Shown here one piece after another: positions 16,880 to 26,445 of a stretch of 64,000 nt of DNA; the stretch's first letter is position 1, and every line of letters begins with the position of its first letter. The stretch covers positions 2,485,001 through 2,549,000 of the forward strand of contig NZ_JACXXJ020000005.1 of assembly GCF_014926405.1 (NCBI RefSeq), read 5' to 3'. This DNA is from Agrobacterium vitis (GTDB lineage Bacteria > Pseudomonadota > Alphaproteobacteria > Rhizobiales > Rhizobiaceae). Made by a program: the position numbers and the translations under genes. Under the pieces are notes generated by a model, which ran no database searches, was not told the DNA's origin, and saw only the letters and a list, made by a program, of their open reading frames with translations.

Positions 16880-18733
16880 TCAACTGCGACCGAACAGCCG
16901 CTCGATATCCGACAGTTTCAGTTCAATATAGGTTGGGCGCCCGTGATTGCATTGGCCGGAACCGGGCGTTTCCTCCATTTTTCGCAGCAGCGCATTCATT
17001 TCCTCGACCCGCAGCAGCCGACCGGAGCGCACCGACCCGTGGCAGGCCATGGTGGCGGCCACATGTTCCAGCCGGGCAAACAGGCTGCCCGCCGTTTCCC
17101 ATTCGGCAATTTCATCGGCCAATTGCCGCACAAGACCCGGCACATCCACTTCGCCCAGCATGGCAGGTGTTTCACGCACGGCAATCGCTCCCGGCCCGAA
17201 CCGCTCGATAGCAAGGCCAAGCTTATCGAGGTTTTCGGCATGTTCCATCAGCCGGTCGCAGTCTTCTTCCGGCAGGCTGATGATCTCGGGAATGAGCAGG
17301 CCCTGGCTGGGCAATCTGCGCCCCGATAGCGCCTTGCGCATATCCTCAAACACCAGCCGCTCGTGGGCGGCATGTTGATCGACGATCACCAGTCCGTCCT
17401 GCGTCTGGGCAACGATATAATTGGCGTGAACCTGCGCCCGCGCCGCGCCGAGGCGAAACGAGCCACTTTCCATCGCCATCGCCACAGGCTCGGAGATCTG
17501 TGAGGGCGAGACATGCGCCTCCGCCCGGGCCGCGGGCATCGCCAGACCATCAAACCGGCTCTGCCCCCCATCAAGCGGCCTGTGCGGAGACGTATCGACG
17601 CTCCATGCTGAAGGCTGCGGCGGGCGCGCATGATAGGTTGGCGCATAAGAATTGTTCGCAGCCGCCTGCGCGCCTTCGGCAAAACCGCCATTTGCACCAG
17701 GGCGAAAGGCCCGCAGCATGGCCCCGGCCCCCGCCGTCGACGACCGGTCGCCTTCGCGCGTCAAGGCCTGGCGGATCGCACCGACGATCAGGCCGCGCAC
17801 CAGGCCGGGATCGCGAAACCGCACATCCGATTTGGCCGGATGGACATTGACATCGACCAGAGCCGGATCGACCGTCAACGCCAGCACCGCGACCGGATAG
17901 CGGCCATGCGGCACGGTTTCGGCATAGGCACCGCGAATGGCCGACAGGATCAGCTTGTCCTGCACCGGACGGCCGTTGACGAAGGCATATTGATGGGCGG
18001 AATTGCCACGGTTAAAGGTCGGCACACCGGCATAACCGCCCAGATACACGTCCTCGCGCTCGGCGTCGAGCGCAATGGCATTGTCCCGGAAATCGGGGCC
18101 GAGCACCTGGGCAATTCGGGCGAGATGATCGTCGCCGGTGGCGGGCAGTTCAAGGGTCGAGCGGTCGGAGCCGGACAGGACAAAGCGGATCTTCGGAAAG
18201 GCGATGGCCATGCGCTTGACCATTTCGGTAATCGCGGCGGCCTCGGCCCTTTCGGTTTTCAGAAATTTCAGCCGGGCTGGCGTGGCGAAAAACAGATCGC
18301 GCACCTCGACCACGGTGCCGGGATTGCCGGGTGCCGGGCGCACCTCTCCAACCTTGCCGCCTTCCACCACGATCTGGAAAGCACTGGCACTGTCTGCTCT
18401 GCGGCTGGCAATGGTCAGGCGCGCCACCGAGCCGATGGAGGGCAGCGCCTCACCGCGAAAGCCGAGGCTCTTGATGTCCATCAACGACTCATTGAGCTTG
18501 GAGGTGCAATGACGGCGAACCGCCAGCGCCAGATCCTGCCCATCCATGCCGCACCCATTGTCGGTGATGCGCAGCAGCGCCTTGCCGCCACCCGCCGTGG
18601 CGATCTCGATGCGGCTTGCCCCGGCATCGATGGCGTTTTCAATCAATTCCTTGGCGGCACTGGCCGGGCGCTCGATCACTTCGCCAGCGGCGATCTGGTT
18701 GATCAAGGTTTCCGAAAGCTGTTTGATGCTCAT
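16880..18733 (-). CDS. mutL: DNA mismatch repair protein MutL
   Basis: The 617-residue GHKL ATPase has [20 protein letters not shown] at the N-terminus, [12 protein letters not shown] and [10 protein letters not shown] in the ATPase lobe (1-330), a variable Pro/Ala-rich linker (about 335-440) and a C-terminal dimerisation domain. The C-domain keeps the endonuclease motif [12 protein letters not shown] (DQHAx2Ex4E), so unlike E. coli MutL it should nick DNA itself, as expected where MutH is absent. The ATG at 18733 is chosen because family similarity begins there, although the frame is open 19 codons further. It acts with MutS (not in this window). Confidence 0.95.
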   Translation of the reverse strand: MSIKQLSETLINQIAAGEVIERPASAAKELIENAIDAGASRIEIATAGGGKALLRITDNGCGMDGQDLALAVRRHCTSKLNESLMDIKSLGFRGEALPSIGSVARLTIASRRADSASAFQIVVEGGKVGEVRPAPGNPGTVVEVRDLFFATPARLKFLKTERAEAAAITEMVKRMAIAFPKIRFVLSGSDRSTLELPATGDDHLARIAQVLGPDFRDNAIALDAEREDVYLGGYAGVPTFNRGNSAHQYAFVNGRPVQDKLILSAIRGAYAETVPHGRYPVAVLALTVDPALVDVNVHPAKSDVRFRDPGLVRGLIVGAIRQALTREGDRSSTAGAGAMLRAFRPGANGGFAEGAQAAANNSYAPTYHARPPQPSAWSVDTSPHRPLDGGQSRFDGLAMPAARAEAHVSPSQISEPVAMAMESGSFRLGAARAQVHANYIVAQTQDGLVIVDQHAAHERLVFEDMRKALSGRRLPSQGLLIPEIISLPEEDCDRLMEHAENLDKLGLAIERFGPGAIAVRETPAMLGEVDVPGLVRQLADEIAEWETAGSLFARLEHVAATMACHGSVRSGRLLRVEEMNALLRKMEETPGSGQCNHGRPTYIELKLSDIERLFGRS

Positions 18734-19096
18734 ACGCTTATTGTCGCCAATTGTCGGCCAAGAAGAAAGCCCGGCAAGGGCGCAATTCACCGCGATCTTT
18801 CCCGACCTCTTGCCCCCGTCATTAAGGGGGCATTAATCGAATACCAATAGGCTTAATTCAACTTTAATCGTTTTTGATCGTGGTCGCCGAAGAAAACCCG
18901 CTGCTCCGGTTGGCGTGACCCACTCCTGCACTGTTTGGTATCATCGAGGCACGACGAAAACGCAAGAAAGTTCTATAGGCTGCATGTTTCTACCGGGAGT
19001 CGATTCCGATCCGGCTGGCCATGCAGTAAACATAGGTTGGTAGGATAATGCGGCCGATGCTTATCTTGAACGAGATGCAACGCCTTGGAGGCGAAG
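18734..19096. other. Intergenic region between divergent mutL and the PAS/receiver gene
   Basis: No gene is supported in these 363 bases. A short G/C hairpin (GCCCCC 18812-18817 with GGGGGC 18826-18831) is present without a T-run. AT-rich stretches near 18840-18880 could hold promoters. A strong GGAGG site at the end serves the gene at 19097. Confidence 0.5.
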
Positions 19097-20761
19097 ATGC
19101 ATAAGCAACCGGGCGACAGGCAGGCAACGGACCGGACCTGGGCAAGCGCCCTGGTTCTGGAGCATAGCCTTCTCGATGCCGTCTGCGATGCGCAGGGCAG
19201 CGCGATTCTGGTTGTCGATAGCGACGATATTATCGTCTATGCAAGCCCGCAATTGCTGAACTTCTTCGAAATTCCGGAATTCTACCTGCAAGCGGGCACC
19301 AGGCTGCGTGACTGCCTGGGCGCAATTTACGATCACTGCATCCGCGCCATCCTGTCCCCCAACCCTCCGTCAAGAGAAGAGTGGCTGGCCGAGCGGGTTG
19401 CGTCCCATTGGCGCGAGCGTTTCGAAACACTCGACAGAACCGTGAAGAAGCGCACAGTGCGCCAGCTCAATCGACGGCTCGCCAATGGCTTTGGCATTTG
19501 CGCGATTTCCGATATTACCGAACAGAAAAAGCGCGAAGAACAATGGCGCATCGATCTGGAACGGGTCGAAGTCACGGAAAATATTCTCGACAGCCTGCCG
19601 CAACCGGTCATGGTCTGGGATCGCCAGCACATCGTGGTTGGCATCAACAAGGCGTTCGTCGCCATGATGGGGACAAGTGAAGACGCCATTCTGGGCCGCC
19701 CTGCCGCAGATCTGCTTGAAAGCCGCTTCCTCGCCAGCTTGCAGCAGGCTGAGCAGCAGGTCGGTGTTCGCGAGCGCTTCATCCGGATTGCCGATCCCGG
19801 CTCGCAGCAAGCTTCACCCGCCGCTTATATCAACCGGATCGGCAAGACCGACCGCAGCTTTTGCGTGGTGACCTTTGCAAGCGTCGACGGCGCCGCCCAT
19901 CTGCTTCGCCCGACGATCCGGGCGGAAAGCAGAAACGCACCAGGCCCGGCAGCTCACATCACCTCACCGCTATCTCCGCCGCAACAACAACCGCACCCGG
20001 CAACCGAGCCTCCACGAGAAGACAGCCTGAGGCAACGTGTGTTGATTGCCAGCAGCGATCCGATTTTCCTCGCAAATGCCGTGGGCGTACTGCCGCAACA
20101 GGCAAGCGATCGCTGCATCGTTCATAGCCCTTACGAATTGCGCGCCGTCATTGAACTTGCCAGATCGATGGCCATGTCCATTGACCTGATCATTACAGAC
20201 AGAGCCATGTCTGTCAGCCGGGAGCAGCTTGCACTCGATGATACGACGCGAACCCTCGTCGCTGATCGCAACAGCGTCGCAGAGCGCCTGACCCAGCATC
20301 TTCAGCCACGGGCCGCGACGTCTGCGCGGACAGGGTCTCACCCGGCAGGCATCGTCCGCGCGCCAAAGAAGACGGTGGACATCCTTGTTGTCGAGGACAA
20401 TGAAGTCAACCAGATCGTGTTTTCGCAAATCCTCGAAGGACTTGGCCGCAGCTACAAGCTGGCGGTCAACGGTGCGGATGCCTTGGCGATCTGGCAGGCC
20501 GAACGTCCCGCCATCGTGCTCATGGATATTTCGCTGCCTGACATCAATGGTATGGATCTCTGCCGCCTGATGCGGCAAAGGCAGCGGGCCGGAGATCCCC
20601 GCTCGGCCATTATCGGCGTGCTGGTGCCAGCCTTCGACCATGACCGTGGCCGGTGCCTCGATGCGGGCATGGACGATGTCATCGTCAAGCCGCTCAGCCC
20701 CGACATGATAGAACAGCTTCTGGACCGCCATCTCGAAACAAGCCGTCATGCAACGGCGTGA
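19097..20761 (+). CDS. PAS-PAS-receiver protein without a kinase core
   Basis: The 554-residue cytosolic protein has a first PAS domain (about 20-135; AILVVDSDDIIVYASP), a second PAS (about 165-275; LPQPVMVWDRQ), a central segment resembling a decayed receiver (RVLIASSDPIFLAN, about 310-400) and a C-terminal receiver (about 427-550). The latter keeps VVEDNEVNQ, the phospho-acceptor Asp in LMDISLPD and Lys in VIVKPLS. However, the usual Ser/Thr switch is replaced in IIGVLVPA, so signalling may be non-canonical. There is no HisKA or HATPase domain. ATG 19097 follows a perfect GGAGG. It may be a phosphorelay sink, a scaffold or a partner of the downstream GGDEF-EAL protein. No direct function can be named. 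Confidence 0.75.
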   Translation: MHKQPGDRQATDRTWASALVLEHSLLDAVCDAQGSAILVVDSDDIIVYASPQLLNFFEIPEFYLQAGTRLRDCLGAIYDHCIRAILSPNPPSREEWLAERVASHWRERFETLDRTVKKRTVRQLNRRLANGFGICAISDITEQKKREEQWRIDLERVEVTENILDSLPQPVMVWDRQHIVVGINKAFVAMMGTSEDAILGRPAADLLESRFLASLQQAEQQVGVRERFIRIADPGSQQASPAAYINRIGKTDRSFCVVTFASVDGAAHLLRPTIRAESRNAPGPAAHITSPLSPPQQQPHPATEPPREDSLRQRVLIASSDPIFLANAVGVLPQQASDRCIVHSPYELRAVIELARSMAMSIDLIITDRAMSVSREQLALDDTTRTLVADRNSVAERLTQHLQPRAATSARTGSHPAGIVRAPKKTVDILVVEDNEVNQIVFSQILEGLGRSYKLAVNGADALAIWQAERPAIVLMDISLPDINGMDLCRLMRQRQRAGDPRSAIIGVLVPAFDHDRGRCLDAGMDDVIVKPLSPDMIEQLLDRHLETSRHATA

Positions 20762-21022
20762 TGGCCTCGTCGAAAGCTGAAGCGGCTGGGGAAGAGACAG
20801 GCAGTCCGCTGTGTTCGACACCAATGCTGATTATGACGAAAAGACAAACCGCATTGAGGATAGCAACCGTCTGACGGGTTTAATGTGAACCTAACGGATT
20901 CGAGCTGTATGCAGTAAATCACGGGTAAAAATCCACAGTCCTCCTCGGCTAAACGCTAGAATTTTATTAATTTTTTATGCGCATGGTAATTCCGTGATCT
21001 ATGACTTTTTTTGGGATAATGA

Positions 21023-22390
21023 ATGGGTGCGGCCAACACCATAGTGCCAGACATCGATCAGGGAGAGGCCAAGGCTTTCACCGATCCGCTGACGGGGCTT
21101 GGCAATCACCATAGGCTGCAGGAGCGAATCCGCAGCCTATCGGCGGAGCGCGCCGCCGATCCCGCACCATTTACCGTGGCTTTGGTCAATCTGGACGGTT
21201 TCAAGCCAATCAACGACCTATTCGGATCGTTGGCGGGGGATGAAATTCTGTGTCAGGTCGCCCATCGTCTCAAAGCCTGTATTCCCGATGGTGCCATTGT
21301 TACCCGTCACGATGGCGACGAGTTTGCCGTGGTCCTGCCGCTGATTTTCGAACAGATCAGCGCCGAGCGAATCGGCAATCTGATCAAGGACGTGCTATCG
21401 GCGCCCTACGACCTCGGCGACCGCAATGTCCGGCTTTCGGCTTCGCTGGGCTTTGCAATCTTTCCCTTTGCCGGCGACGATTTCGAGACGCTGATGAAGA
21501 GTGCGGAGACGGCTCTTTATCGCTCAAAACGGCGTGGACGCGGCCAGATAACCGTCTATTCGCGAGAAATTGCCCAGGAAATGCGCCGCTCCACCCAATT
21601 GGAGCAGGCCCTGCGCAATGCGATCATCAACGATGCCGTCGATACGCATTTCCAGCCGATCGTTTCGCTTGTCGATGGCAAGGTTCTGGGTTTCGAAGCG
21701 CTCGCCCGCTGGATCGATCCAGATCTCGGCTTTGTTTCGCCAGCGATCTTCGTGCCGCTGGCCGAGGATAGGGGCTTTATCGACACGCTGTCGGAAACCC
21801 TGTTGCGCAAGGCTGCTGAAGCGGCGCTGACCTGGCCGCGAGAACTGTTTTTGTCCTTCAACCTTTCCTCGGTGCAATTGACCGATTCCGGCACGGCCTC
21901 ACGCACGCTGTCCATCATCAACAGTGTCGGCCTCGACCCGTCGCGGCTGGAACTGGAAATTACCGAAACCGCTGTGATGAGTTCCGCCGACATGGCCGGG
22001 CGGATCATCGCCGAACTGCGCGCGGCAGGCGTGCGTATCTCACTCGACGATTTTGGCACCGGCCAATCCAGCCTTGGACGCTTGAGGGAATTTACCTTTG
22101 ACAAGGTCAAGATCGATCGAGCCTTCGTCTCGGCGATCACCACCGACACCACCTCCGAACATATCGTCCGGGCGATCATCACCATGTGCGAAGGCCTGAA
22201 GCTGGAAGTAGTGGCCGAAGGCATAGAAACCCTAAGCGAAGCAACAAGGCTCCTGGCCCTCGGCTGCACCATGGGCCAGGGCTATTATTTCGGCAGGCCC
22301 GCCGATGCGATGGCCACGCTGCGCTATCTATCGCGCCAATATTCCGACTTCGCCGCTCGCAGGCAGACGGGGCCGTTTTCAGGCTATTGA
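21023..22390 (+). CDS. GGDEF-EAL cyclic-di-GMP protein, probably phosphodiesterase
   Basis: The 455-residue cytosolic protein joins a GGDEF domain (about 18-185) to an EAL domain (about 195-440). The GGDEF active loop reads RHDGDEF, with Asp replacing the first Gly, so cyclase activity is doubtful. The EAL half retains FEALARW, ELEITET, DDFGTGQSSL, KIDRAFV and VVAEGIET, i.e. the metal and substrate residues of an active c-di-GMP phosphodiesterase. No sensory domain or membrane helix is present N-terminally. It lies downstream of the PAS-receiver gene, separated by about 260 bp. The degenerate GGDEF could serve as a GTP-sensing regulator, as in some composite proteins. Confidence 0.9.
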   Translation: MGAANTIVPDIDQGEAKAFTDPLTGLGNHHRLQERIRSLSAERAADPAPFTVALVNLDGFKPINDLFGSLAGDEILCQVAHRLKACIPDGAIVTRHDGDEFAVVLPLIFEQISAERIGNLIKDVLSAPYDLGDRNVRLSASLGFAIFPFAGDDFETLMKSAETALYRSKRRGRGQITVYSREIAQEMRRSTQLEQALRNAIINDAVDTHFQPIVSLVDGKVLGFEALARWIDPDLGFVSPAIFVPLAEDRGFIDTLSETLLRKAAEAALTWPRELFLSFNLSSVQLTDSGTASRTLSIINSVGLDPSRLELEITETAVMSSADMAGRIIAELRAAGVRISLDDFGTGQSSLGRLREFTFDKVKIDRAFVSAITTDTTSEHIVRAIITMCEGLKLEVVAEGIETLSEATRLLALGCTMGQGYYFGRPADAMATLRYLSRQYSDFAARRQTGPFSGY

Positions 22391-22417
22391 GTCGATTGAA
22401 TGATAATCAGCGGCCAA

Positions 22418-22801
22418 TTATTCAGGCCGCTCGCAGACGGCCGATAATTTATTGCCATCGGGATCACGGACATAACAGGCATAGAAATGCGCGTGAAAAG
22501 GCCGCAGGCCCGGCGCACCTTCATCTGAACCTCCATTTGCCAGTGCTGCCGCATAGAAAGCCTCGACATCCGACCGGCTTCCAGCATCCAGCGCCACCAT
22601 GGAGCCATTGCCGAAGCTGGCGGCCCTACCATCGTAAGGGCTGACGAGCCAGAACCGGCACCGCACATCCGAGGACGCGCCATAGCCGATTTCATCTTTT
22701 TCCGTCACCCGGCGGATAAAGCCAAGCGTGCTCAGGCAGGCATCGTAAAAGCGCCCCGATCGCACCAGGTCGTTGGAGCCAAGCGTGATATAGAGCAACA
22801 T
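22418..22801 (-). CDS. VOC (glyoxalase/bleomycin resistance-type) family protein
   Basis: This 127-residue protein shows the paired beta-alpha-beta-beta-beta pattern of the vicinal oxygen chelate fold: LLYITLGSNDLVRSGRFYDA at the start and ACYVRDPDGNKLSAVC at the end, the latter being the typical DPDGN metal-side block. Members bind a divalent metal and act as lyases, dioxygenases or drug-binding proteins; substrate is unknown. It reads in the same direction as rlmE, 40 bp after it, possibly in the same transcript. Confidence 0.82.
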   Translation of the reverse strand: MLLYITLGSNDLVRSGRFYDACLSTLGFIRRVTEKDEIGYGASSDVRCRFWLVSPYDGRAASFGNGSMVALDAGSRSDVEAFYAAALANGGSDEGAPGLRPFHAHFYACYVRDPDGNKLSAVCERPE

Positions 22802-22841
22802 TGACTATCCCCGCTCAATCCAGGAACCGAGTTTCCGGTTC

Positions 22842-23627
22842 TCAATCCTGATCCTCGTCAGCCGTTGCATCCTCACGCGGATCATGCGGCATAGGACCAT
22901 CGTCCTCCACTTCATGACCCAGCGCATTGCCGGACCGCCTGCCCTTGAAGCCCTTGGCAAGCAAGAACATTTCAACCGATTCCTGACGTGAAGACGCGGG
23001 CTTGATATGGATGACCTGCTTGAAATTCTGCTTGAGCATGTTGAGCAGGTCTTTTTCCGTGCCACCCTGGAAGGTTTTCGCCAGAAAATGCCCGCCTTCA
23101 GCGAGAACTTCCACGGCGAAATAAGCGGCCACTTCGCACAGATGCATGGTGCGAATGTGGTCAGTCTTCTGGTGGCCGGTAGTGGGCGCCGCCATGTCGG
23201 AAATCACCACATCCGGCACGCCGCCAACCGCTTCCATCAGCAGGGCGGGCGCCTGGGGGTCGAGAAAGTCGAGTTGCAGGATCTTCACGCCCGGCAATTG
23301 GGTCATTTCCAGAAAGTCGATGGCCGCAACCCGGATGTCACTATCGGTGGACCCGGTAACATTCGCGGCAATCTGCGACCAGCTGCCGGGTGCAGCACCC
23401 AGATCGATAATGCGTCGGGCGCCTTTGAGAATATTGTGCTTTTCATCGATCTCCAGCAGCTTGAAAGCCGCGCGCGCGCGATAGCCCTCCAGTTTGGCCC
23501 GCTGCACATAGGGATCGTTGATATGCCGCTCCAGCCAGCGCCGCGACGACGCTTTCAACTTGCCCTTCTTGACCTTCTGGCCCAGTTTTCGTCCAGTGCG
23601 GTTGCCGCCAATAGGTGGTTTGGTCAT
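22842..23627 (-). CDS. rlmE: 23S rRNA (uridine(2552)-2'-O)-methyltransferase RlmE (FtsJ/RrmJ)
   Basis: The 261-residue enzyme 2'-O-methylates U2552 in the A loop of 23S rRNA. It has the RrmJ fold with SAM motif [13 protein letters not shown] and the K-D-K-E catalytic tetrad, visible in [35 protein letters not shown] and [10 protein letters not shown]. Basic N-terminal (about 1-35) and acidic C-terminal (about 240-261, ending TADEDQD) extensions add about 50 residues relative to E. coli RlmE, which is usual in rhizobia. It lies downstream of ppx, as in related genomes. Confidence 0.94.
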   Translation of the reverse strand: MTKPPIGGNRTGRKLGQKVKKGKLKASSRRWLERHINDPYVQRAKLEGYRARAAFKLLEIDEKHNILKGARRIIDLGAAPGSWSQIAANVTGSTDSDIRVAAIDFLEMTQLPGVKILQLDFLDPQAPALLMEAVGGVPDVVISDMAAPTTGHQKTDHIRTMHLCEVAAYFAVEVLAEGGHFLAKTFQGGTEKDLLNMLKQNFKQVIHIKPASSRQESVEMFLLAKGFKGRRSGNALGHEVEDDGPMPHDPREDATADEDQD

Positions 23628-23711
23628 GCTTACTGCTCAACTCCTGACAGCGCCCTGTGCATCCGCACTTCGATCCGCTGTAACACTTTTATGCCTCAAT
23701 ATTACGTCCGG

Positions 23712-25508
23712 TCACAAATGCGGGACACGATCCCGGCTGCCCGGCGGGCGTCGCGTGCGATTGCGTCGCCAGACACCGTCATCGGCCATCATGTCGGTCA
23801 ACAGCCCTTCTCTCAAGCCCCGGTCCGCCACCCGCATGCGGCTGGAGGGCCAACGCCTGCGGATCGCTTCCAGAATGGCGCAGCCAGCGAGAACCAGATC
23901 CGCCCGGTCCGGGCCGATACAGGGATTGGCGGCGCGGCTCTGGTAATCCCAGGACAGCAACTTGGCCTGCATGGCCGAGACCTCGTCATCGCTCAACCAT
24001 AGCCCATCGACCCGGCGGCGATCATAGCGCGGCAAATCGAGATGCACGCCCGCCAGTGTCGTCACCGTGCCGGATGTGCCGATCAGGTGAAAATCGACAT
24101 CGGCGGCAGAATGGCCAAGCGCCTCAACCGAGGGGCAATCGAACTGATCGAGCATGCCCGACACTTCGGTAATCATCGCTTCAAAGACCGTGGGCGAGAC
24201 ATCGCGACCGCCATGGCGCTCTGACAGGGTGACCACGCCGACCGGCAGCGAGGTCCAATGGGTGATGTGATTGGCCAGACGGCTGGAGCGATTATCACCG
24301 ATGCGGATCACCGCAATTTCCGAGGACCCACCGCCGATATCAAACAGCACGACCGAACGGGTTTCGCGTCCAACCAGCGAGGAGCAACCGGACACCGCCA
24401 GCCGCGCTTCCGTCTCGCGGTTGATGATTTCCAGCTCAAGCCCGGTCTCCGCCCGCACCCGCTCCAGAAATGCCTCGCCATTCTCCGCGGCCCGGCAGGC
24501 CTCCGTGGCAATCAGCCGCTTGCCGCGCAGCTCCACTCCATGCAGTTTGGAGGCGCAGACCTTCAAGGCCTCAATGGCGCGGTCCATCGCCTCCTGCGAG
24601 AGGCGCCCCGTCGCAGCCAGCCCCTCGCCCAGACGCACGATGCGCGAAAAGGCATCCACCACCCGGAATTGGCCGGGCCGGGTCGGCTGAGCAATCAACA
24701 ACCGGCAATTATTGGTGCCGAGATCAAGCGCCGCGTAGAAATCGGCGGGATGGTCGTCGGAAGGCCCATGGCTGGAATGATGCCCCTTATGCTGTCCGTG
24801 ATGTGGGTGATGGCTCTGTCCACCATGAGCATGTCCGCCATGGCCATGGCGGCTGCGGCCATGTGGTGCCTCACCAGAGCCAGCAACCGACTTCTGGCCC
24901 TCCACGGCAGGCGGGCAATAGCTGGCAGAGGCAGGCTTGGCTTCCACGCTGCGGCCAGGCTGCAAGGGACGCACCTGGGCGTTCTGCCGGCCCCGGTTCT
25001 TACGCCGCTTCCTGGGGGATTTTTTGGCAGCACCGCCGGTTTCGCCAGCAAGGGCATTTCCCTGAATATGGGACTCTTTGGTATGAGATCCCTGCGTATT
25101 AGACCGTTGAGTATTGGATAAGCTCGCCTCGCGGGGCGGATTCCCGGCAGAACCTTGATCACGATGATGGTGCTCTGCCTGCCGTTCAGCCTGGGCCACT
25201 GTCCCTTGCGTTTCCACGCCCTGATGCGGCACCGCCTGACCCTGTCCCGGCAATGTGTTGCCACGGCCTTTCCTGCGACGCTTACGCTTTCGGCCCGGCG
25301 CCTGCGGGGCCACCTGCTGATCTTGTTGTATGGGACGTCGATCCGGCTCGGCCAAGGCCGTCCGGTCTTGCGTCACGGGGTTAGCTGGCGGCCCGGATTT
25401 CCGGCCTTTCCGCTTGCCCCTACCGCGCCTCGAGGGCTTGCCCTCGGTACGGTTTGACGTTGACGCCCCGTTTTCTGGCGGAAATCCGCCATTGCCAGGG
25501 TCTACCAC
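23712..25508 (-). CDS. ppx: Ppx/GppA exopolyphosphatase with His-rich basic extension
   Basis: The 598-residue protein has a C-terminal Ppx/GppA phosphatase domain (from about 257) opening with YAALDLGTNNCRLLIAQ and carrying the ATP-loop block LFDIGGGSSEIA. It should hydrolyse terminal phosphates of polyphosphate or pppGpp. Residues 1-256 are low-complexity: Lys/Arg clusters (27-37, 73-83, 162-174) and a His-rich stretch at 216-248 with 13 His in 33 residues. The core alone is about 340 residues, so the extension is unusual in size and composition. GTG at 25508 follows GGAAGA. It lies upstream of rlmE in the same direction. Ppx and GppA activities cannot be separated by sequence. Confidence 0.88.
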   Translation of the reverse strand: MVDPGNGGFPPENGASTSNRTEGKPSRRGRGKRKGRKSGPPANPVTQDRTALAEPDRRPIQQDQQVAPQAPGRKRKRRRKGRGNTLPGQGQAVPHQGVETQGTVAQAERQAEHHHRDQGSAGNPPREASLSNTQRSNTQGSHTKESHIQGNALAGETGGAAKKSPRKRRKNRGRQNAQVRPLQPGRSVEAKPASASYCPPAVEGQKSVAGSGEAPHGRSRHGHGGHAHGGQSHHPHHGQHKGHHSSHGPSDDHPADFYAALDLGTNNCRLLIAQPTRPGQFRVVDAFSRIVRLGEGLAATGRLSQEAMDRAIEALKVCASKLHGVELRGKRLIATEACRAAENGEAFLERVRAETGLELEIINRETEARLAVSGCSSLVGRETRSVVLFDIGGGSSEIAVIRIGDNRSSRLANHITHWTSLPVGVVTLSERHGGRDVSPTVFEAMITEVSGMLDQFDCPSVEALGHSAADVDFHLIGTSGTVTTLAGVHLDLPRYDRRRVDGLWLSDDEVSAMQAKLLSWDYQSRAANPCIGPDRADLVLAGCAILEAIRRRWPSSRMRVADRGLREGLLTDMMADDGVWRRNRTRRPPGSRDRVPHL

Positions 25509-25816
25509 TGATGTCTTCCATAGCGCCGCGCAAAGTCTGATCGGGAAAATCCAAGAGGAAAGTCCGTTTCAGATATGCCGCTGGCGATCCTTAGATTTTC
25601 GTTGGTAAAATTGTAGCAGGCCCGACAAGCTTCTCCAAACGCTTTTTGAGCCTCACCTTCTCCCGCCAGCGAAGGCCGAAACCAGCTTCACTCAAAGGGC
25701 GCAACAGCTGCAAAACCGATTTGTCTGAACCAGTTCACTTTTTTGCAAAAAGACAGTTGCAATCAACCAGCTTTTGTTTATAAGCCGCATCCATCAGACG
25801 GCAACGCCGCCCCTGC
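25509..25816. other. Intergenic region before tRNA-Gln
   Basis: No protein gene is supported in these 308 bases between the divergent ppx gene and the tRNA. It contains the ppx ribosome site near 25510-25525 and a tRNA promoter (see 25757-25784). AT content rises toward the tRNA. Confidence 0.5.
25757..25784 (+). promoter_or_regulatory. Predicted sigma-70 type promoter of tRNA-Gln
   Basis: TTGCAA (25757-25762) and TATAAG (25779-25784) are spaced by 16 bases, with the tRNA beginning 32 bases after the -10 box. This is a pattern match only. Confidence 0.45.
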
Positions 25817-25890
25817 TGGGGAATAGTTCAACGGTAGAACGACGGACTCTGACTCCGTTAATCTTGGTTCGAATCCAGGTTCCCCAGCCA
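25817..25890 (+). tRNA. tRNA-Gln (anticodon CTG)
   Basis: The 74 bases fold into a complete cloverleaf: acceptor TGGGGAA with TTCCCCA, D stem GTTC/GAAC, anticodon stem ACGGA/TCCGT with loop CTCTGAC (anticodon CTG, reads CAG), T stem CTTGG/CCAGG with loop TTCGAAT, discriminator G and an encoded CCA. The U1-A72 pair and G73 are normal for tRNA-Gln. Confidence 0.96.
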
Positions 25891-26062
25891 ATTATGCTTA
25901 AAACCCAGTATTTGGCTTATAATATAGTTGCGCCAGATATCCTTTTGGCATCATAGGCGACCTGATGCCCACGCAGATCAAGCGCGATGGCCAAACTTCC
26001 CGGAGAAGATAGGTAATCGTCATGGCCGTGCGACACGAGGTCGAGATTCTGATCAGCAACAT

Positions 26063-26380
26063 TTTCCATTGGTCTGACCCCATTGGGTGATCAGGCTTTA
26101 ATGTTAATGGATGCTTGGCCTGACGGCCGCTGCTGGCGTTGAGGATAGTTCGTTTTGGCGAGGCCACACGGTCGCCTCAGGTGCCGGAAGCCTGTCGTTC
26201 AGTGACGAGTGCGGGCGCATGGAGTTGTTGTGTCGTTGCCAAATTTTGATGATGTAGGGCGTTTTGGCACCCACCATTACAATCCATTCCCTCAAGGCCT
26301 TAGCAAAAAATTCGGGGCCATTGCCCGAGTAAGCCATACGTTATGAAGGACCATTTTTCAGCGGTCAGACCAAAGGAAAG
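26063..26380 (-). mobile_element. IS3-family element relic with terminal inverted repeats
   Basis: Near-matching ends (TTTCCATTGGTCTGACC at 26063-26079 and GGTCAGACCAAAGGAAA at 26363-26379, one mismatch) enclose about 318 bp. CAT occurs directly outside both ends (26060-26062, 26381-26383) and may be a 3-bp target duplication. Inside is a shrunken transposase fragment on the minus strand. The element is far too short to be autonomous and is an internally deleted copy. Confidence 0.7.
26104..26337 (-). pseudogene. IS3-family transposase OrfB remnant
   Basis: The 77-residue frame has the end of an IS3-type DDE integrase core. AYSGNGPEFFAKALREWI corresponds to the usual S-D-N-G-P-E-F block but has Gly where the catalytic Asp should be. 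After GAKTPYI the sequence jumps directly to WQRHNNSMRPHSSL and LPAPEA, which in intact transposases follows several dozen residues later, including the catalytic Glu. It therefore carries an internal deletion and a catalytic substitution and must be inactive. Confidence 0.78.
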
Positions 26381-26445
26381 CATTGAGGTTTGAGCTCTTT
26401 CCGCAACCTCAATCTTGGATCGGCATCTGCATTGCTTACATAATT

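Noticed and set aside
17630..18850. Open frame of about 400 codons antisense to mutL
   Set aside because: Antisense to mutL, whose motifs are clear. The product has no recognisable domain and biased composition.
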